DNA from: an uncultured Eubacteriales bacterium
GTDB lineage: Bacteria > Bacillota > Clostridia > Oscillospirales > CAG-272
Reading direction: 5' to 3'
NCBI GenBank assembly: GCA_934446285.1
Contig: CAKSEI010000050.1
Location: 1-8,901 of the forward strand
DNA: 8,901 nucleotides
A program made the position numbers and the translations under genes. Position 1 is the first letter of the stretch; each line of letters opens with the position of its first letter. Below, piece after piece: positions 6,138 to 8,901 of this stretch. The notes beneath the pieces are model-generated. The model saw only the letters and a list, made by a program, of their open reading frames with translations, did no database searches and had not been told where the DNA came from.

Positions 6138-7208
6138 TCAATATTCGCTGTTCTTCAGCCTATCGGCGGTATCCGCCGTTATGAGAGCCTCTATCATGCC
6201 GTCGATATTTCCGTTGAGAAAGCTCTCGAGAGAGTGCAGAGTAAGTCCTATACGGTGGTCGGTCACTCTTCCCTGCGGGTAATTGTATGTGCGTATGCGC
6301 TCGCTCCTGTCGCCCGTGCCGACCTGACTCTTGCGCTCGCTTGCTATCTTTTCGTGCTGCTCCGTACACTTCATGTCGTACAGCCGCGCCTTGAGTATCT
6401 TCAGAGCCTTGTCCTTGTTTTTAAACTGACTGCGCTCGTCCTGACATTCGACGACAAGTCCCGTAGGCTTGTGTATAATGCGTATAGCTGACTCCGTCTT
6501 GTTTATATGCTGACCGCCCGCGCCCGACGACTTGCACGTCTCTATTATAAGGTCGGAGGGAGATAGCTCCACCTCGACGTCCTCAGCCTCGGGGAGAACC
6601 GCGACAGTGACGGTCGAGGTCTGTATACGCCCCTGGCTCTCCGTCTCGGGCACTCGCTGAACGCGGTGAACCCCGCTCTCAAATTTGAATTTTGAGTATG
6701 CTCCGTCGCCGTTTACGAGAAATGATATCTCCTTATACCCTCCGAGCCCCGTCTCGTTTGACGACATGACCTCGGTCTTAAAGCCCGCGCGCTCCGCGTA
6801 CATGGTGTACATACGGTAGAGCACCCCTGCGAAAAGCGCAGCCTCCTCGCCTCCCGCGCCCGCACGTATTTCGACTATGACGTTCTTGTCATCGTTCGGA
6901 TCGCGGGGCAGGAGCAGGATTTTTAATTCCTCGAGAAGCTTTTCGCTTTTTGCTTTACATTCGTTCCGCTCCTCTTCTATCATGGTGCGCATATCGGCGT
7001 CCTTTTCGTCTGCGAGCATTTCATCCGCATCGCGCACGCTGTCACACGCCGTCAGATATTCACGGAATTTTGATATTATCGGGGCGAGGCGCTTGTGCTC
7101 TCGCATGAGCGAGGCGAAACGCTCCTTGTCCGAGACAACCTCGGGAAGAGAGAGCATTTCCCCCACCTCGTCATATCTTTTTTCGGCTTCTCTCAGCTTA
7201 TCAATCAT
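6138..7208 (-). CDS. prfA: peptide chain release factor 1
   Basis: The product has 356 residues, normal for RF1, which reads UAA and UAG in the ribosomal A site and triggers peptide release. The N-terminal helical domain spans about 1-100; the codon-recognition domain contains PET at 187-189 (the PxT discriminator of RF1, with PET known in other Bacillota); the GGQ catalytic motif is at 231-233 in SSGAGGQHINKTESAIRI. The C-terminal region contains RSERIRTYNYPQGRVTDHRIG (301-321), typical of RF1. GRIHTS of most RF1 proteins reads GRIQTS here (Q196). The ATG at 7206-7208 overlaps the end of the aminopeptidase gene by 8 nt and has no clear RBS, so translation is probably coupled to the upstream gene. 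tsaC/ywlC follows after 11 nt. Confidence 0.97.
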   Translation of the reverse strand: MIDKLREAEKRYDEVGEMLSLPEVVSDKERFASLMREHKRLAPIISKFREYLTACDSVRDADEMLADEKDADMRTMIEEERNECKAKSEKLLEELKILLLPRDPNDDKNVIVEIRAGAGGEEAALFAGVLYRMYTMYAERAGFKTEVMSSNETGLGGYKEISFLVNGDGAYSKFKFESGVHRVQRVPETESQGRIQTSTVTVAVLPEAEDVEVELSPSDLIIETCKSSGAGGQHINKTESAIRIIHKPTGLVVECQDERSQFKNKDKALKILKARLYDMKCTEQHEKIASERKSQVGTGDRSERIRTYNYPQGRVTDHRIGLTLHSLESFLNGNIDGMIEALITADTADRLKNSEY

Positions 7209-8595
7209 TGTTGAAAGCGCAGATTGCCTTGTATGTCATATAAAGATCCGCCTTTGAGATTACCTCATACGGAGCGTGCATGGCGATTACCGCAACACCG
7301 AGGTCAACGACCTCTATATTCTTCTCGGAGATTATCTTGGCGACGGTTCCGCCGCCTCCGACATCGACTTTGCCGAGCTCCGCGGTCTGCCAAACGACAC
7401 CCGCGCGGTCGAATATCCCGCGCACGTAGCCCATGAATTCGGCGCTCGCATCGTTCGTTCCGTACTTACCGCGCGAGCCGGTAAATTTCGTGAGCACAAC
7501 GCCCTCGTTTACAAGGGACGAATTTCGCTTCTCAAAAGCATCTGCGTAGTTCGGGTCGTAGGCTGCGTTTACGTCTGCGGAGAGGCATTTGCTGTTCATA
7601 CGCACGGTATTGGGATTTGCCCCGAGAGATGCCGCAATCTCGTTTATAATGTCTACAAAGCACCATGTCTTCATACCCGTATTTCCGTCGCTGCCCGTCT
7701 CCTCCTTGTCGGCGAAGATAGCCATGCAGGTATGCACGGAATCCTCGCTTGCGAACATTGCGGTAAGCTCGGGATATGCACAAACCCTGTCATCGTGACC
7801 GTATGCGCCTATGAGAGAGCGGTCAAAGCCTATCTCGCGCGGCTTGTATGCAGGCACTGCCGATATCTCGGCGGACATAAAGTCAGCCTCGGTTATGCCG
7901 TACTTATCGTTTAACAGCTTGAGAATATTGAGCTTTATCCTGTCGCTCGCGTCGGTGTCGGGATACGGCTCGCTGCCGATGAGGATATTGAGGCTCTCTC
8001 CCGTTATACCGTCGGCAAGGGTCTTTTTCATCTGGTCGCCGGCGAGATGGGGCAGCAGGTCGTTGATATAGAAAACGGGATCGCCCTCGCCCTCGCCTAT
8101 ATTGAAGTCTACGTTCGTCCCGTCCTTAAGAGTGACTACACCGTGGAGTGAAAGAGGGATGGTCGTCCACTGATATTTCTTTATTCCGCCGTAATAGTGA
8201 GTCTTGAAGAAGCCCATGTTGCCGTCCTCGTAAACGGGATGACCCTTCAGGTCTATGCGGGGACTGTCGACGTGTGCGGCGGAAATGCGTATGCCGTTCT
8301 CAATAGACTCGGTTCCTATACGGAAAATGTAAAAGCTCTTGCCTCTGTTGTCAAAGTAAAATTTATCTCCCGCCTTTACCTGCGTACCGAAGGTATACGG
8401 GCGGTATCCGTGTGCCTCAGCCTGCTCCACGGCGTATCTCACCGCCTCACGCTCGGTCTTTGCCTTGCCTATAAAATCCATATATCCCTCTGCGTATGCG
8501 TTCATCTGCCCGCGCTCTTGGGCGCTCATACCGTCATAAGCATTAGTCTGCTTCATAAAAAGCTTTTCTTTCAGCTTTTCCGTAGTGTTTTCCAT
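7201..8595 (-). CDS. M18 family zinc aminopeptidase (from internal start)
   Basis: Read from ATG 8593-8595 the product has 464 residues, the usual length for clostridial M18 (aminopeptidase I) enzymes. These are cytosolic, oligomeric dizinc peptidases that remove N-terminal residues from peptides. The expected metal and catalytic residues are present: H108 in SAAHVDSPR, D268 in YGHDDR, E298-E299 in DKEETGSDG, D341 in SADVNAAYDP and H440 in AMHAPYE. The start is supported by GGAGG (8604-8608) at 8 nt spacing and by protein similarity beginning with MENTTEKLKEKLF. The same frame is open upstream into coaE without a stop, so a longer fused product is also possible. The gene ends with TGA overlapping the prfA start by 8 nt. 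Specificity is not predictable; M18 members often favour acidic or neutral N-terminal residues. Confidence 0.92.
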   Translation of the reverse strand: MENTTEKLKEKLFMKQTNAYDGMSAQERGQMNAYAEGYMDFIGKAKTEREAVRYAVEQAEAHGYRPYTFGTQVKAGDKFYFDNRGKSFYIFRIGTESIENGIRISAAHVDSPRIDLKGHPVYEDGNMGFFKTHYYGGIKKYQWTTIPLSLHGVVTLKDGTNVDFNIGEGEGDPVFYINDLLPHLAGDQMKKTLADGITGESLNILIGSEPYPDTDASDRIKLNILKLLNDKYGITEADFMSAEISAVPAYKPREIGFDRSLIGAYGHDDRVCAYPELTAMFASEDSVHTCMAIFADKEETGSDGNTGMKTWCFVDIINEIAASLGANPNTVRMNSKCLSADVNAAYDPNYADAFEKRNSSLVNEGVVLTKFTGSRGKYGTNDASAEFMGYVRGIFDRAGVVWQTAELGKVDVGGGGTVAKIISEKNIEVVDLGVAVIAMHAPYEVISKADLYMTYKAICAFNND

Positions 8596-8901
8596 ATCTT
8601 GTTCCTCCGTTACTGTTTTATAAATTTTTTCTATCATGTCCCGCGGAAAGTGTCCCTGCGGGTTTTTTAACGTATAATCGCAGTTTTTCTCAAAGAAATC
8701 GTCGCTGTGCTGCATCGAGATCCTTTTCTTTGCTTCATCCCGGCTCACCCCGTCGCGCGCGCACACTCTCTCTATGCGCTCTCCCTCGGGCGCGATAATT
8801 GCCGCCGTCACGTCGCAGCGGGAGTTCAGTCCCGCCTCGAAAAGCTGCGGGGCATCAAGCACCGCGACCTTAACCCCGTTTCTCTCAAGCTCTTCTAACC
8901 G
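7201..8901 (-). CDS. coaE: dephospho-CoA kinase C-terminal part, in frame with the M18 aminopeptidase
   Basis: From the window edge to 8596 the frame encodes 102 residues of dephospho-CoA kinase, which phosphorylates the 3'-hydroxyl of dephospho-CoA with ATP in the last step of coenzyme A synthesis. VKVAVLDAPQLFEAGL matches the 'DIPLLFExGL' segment, and RDGVSRDEAKKRISMQ matches the lid-region 'RDGLSxEEAxxRIxxQ'. The kinase should end near IYKTVTEEQD, about 200 residues from its start, judged from the part visible. No stop codon follows: the frame runs straight into MENTTEKL of the aminopeptidase and ends at 7201. The ATP-binding P-loop lies beyond the edge. Either the protein is a genuine CoaE-M18 fusion, or the internal RBS yields a separate peptidase and the fused form is a second product. 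A frameshift or sequencing error near the junction that removed a stop is also possible, though the frame is clean on both sides. Confidence 0.8.
   Translation of the reverse strand, partial: RLEELERNGVKVAVLDAPQLFEAGLNSRCDVTAAIIAPEGERIERVCARDGVSRDEAKKRISMQHSDDFFEKNCDYTLKNPQGHFPRDMIEKIYKTVTEEQDMENTTEKLKEKLFMKQTNAYDGMSAQERGQMNAYAEGYMDFIGKAKTEREAVRYAVEQAEAHGYRPYTFGTQVKAGDKFYFDNRGKSFYIFRIGTESIENGIRISAAHVDSPRIDLKGHPVYEDGNMGFFKTHYYGGIKKYQWTTIPLSLHGVVTLKDGTNVDFNIGEGEGDPVFYINDLLPHLAGDQMKKTLADGITGESLNILIGSEPYPDTDASDRIKLNILKLLNDKYGITEADFMSAEISAVPAYKPREIGFDRSLIGAYGHDDRVCAYPELTAMFASEDSVHTCMAIFADKEETGSDGNTGMKTWCFVDIINEIAASLGANPNTVRMNSKCLSADVNAAYDPNYADAFEKRNSSLVNEGVVLTKFTGSRGKYGTNDASAEFMGYVRGIFDRAGVVWQTAELGKVDVGGGGTVAKIISEKNIEVVDLGVAVIAMHAPYEVISKADLYMTYKAICAFNND
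8604..8608 (-). promoter_or_regulatory. internal ribosome binding site inside the coaE frame
   Basis: GGAGG, encoded in the T-E-E codons at the end of the kinase part, lies 8 nt before ATG 8593-8595. Its strength and spacing support separate initiation of the aminopeptidase within the continuous frame. Confidence 0.75.

Noticed and set aside
7276..7914. 212-residue plus-strand frame
   Set aside because: It is antisense to the aminopeptidase, whose metal residues lie on the minus strand. The composition (many R, V, C, Y) is that of a shadow frame.
8197..8670. 157-residue plus-strand frame with hydrophobic stretches
   Set aside because: It is antisense to the coaE-aminopeptidase junction. The apparent membrane segments arise from complementing charged Lys/Glu codons; there is no RBS support.
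1..8901. CRISPR array, insertion sequence, phage or defence system
   Set aside because: I saw no regularly spaced repeats, transposase, integrase or toxin-antitoxin motifs, and the coding strands are filled by housekeeping and surface genes.

Overview
The window looks like chromosomal DNA of a member of the Clostridia (Bacillota). This is inferred from the sequence, not tested: GC content looks roughly balanced, Shine-Dalgarno sites are strong (GGAGG, AGGAGGT), there is a class B sortase, there is a divergent clostridial-type topoisomerase A subunit, and an Lrp-family regulator is paired with an aminotransferase. Every gene I can support lies on the minus strand, so the genetic order runs from position 8901 down to 1.

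Positions 8901 to 1047 form one tightly packed block: coaE (only its 3' part is visible), an M18 aminopeptidase, prfA, tsaC/ywlC, a parC/gyrA-like topoisomerase subunit, an unlisted 34-residue membrane peptide (2728-2832), an Lrp/AsnC regulator and a PLP aminotransferase. Gaps run from overlaps of 8 and 1 nt to 32 nt, and I see no internal terminator, so long co-transcription is plausible. The genes are mostly housekeeping: coenzyme A synthesis, peptide turnover, translation termination, tRNA t6A synthesis, chromosome topology and amino-acid metabolism. The coaE frame has no stop before the aminopeptidase; the two are one continuous frame, with a good internal RBS and ATG at the junction.

Positions 1046 to 1 are a separate cell-surface module. 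A perfect-consensus housekeeping promoter (TTGACA, 17 nt, TATAAT) drives a small secreted protein with a signal peptide and a C-terminal APGTG / hydrophobic / KR sorting signal. A stem-loop with a short U run follows, and then the N-terminal part of a class B sortase, which runs off the window. The layout suggests a sortase with a dedicated substrate, the hairpin possibly setting the substrate-to-enzyme ratio.

I see no tRNA, rRNA, CRISPR array, insertion sequence or defence system. The points most worth a second look are the surface-protein/sortase cassette, the coaE-aminopeptidase fused frame, the 34-residue peptide, and a His-to-Gln change at a codon-reading position of RF1.
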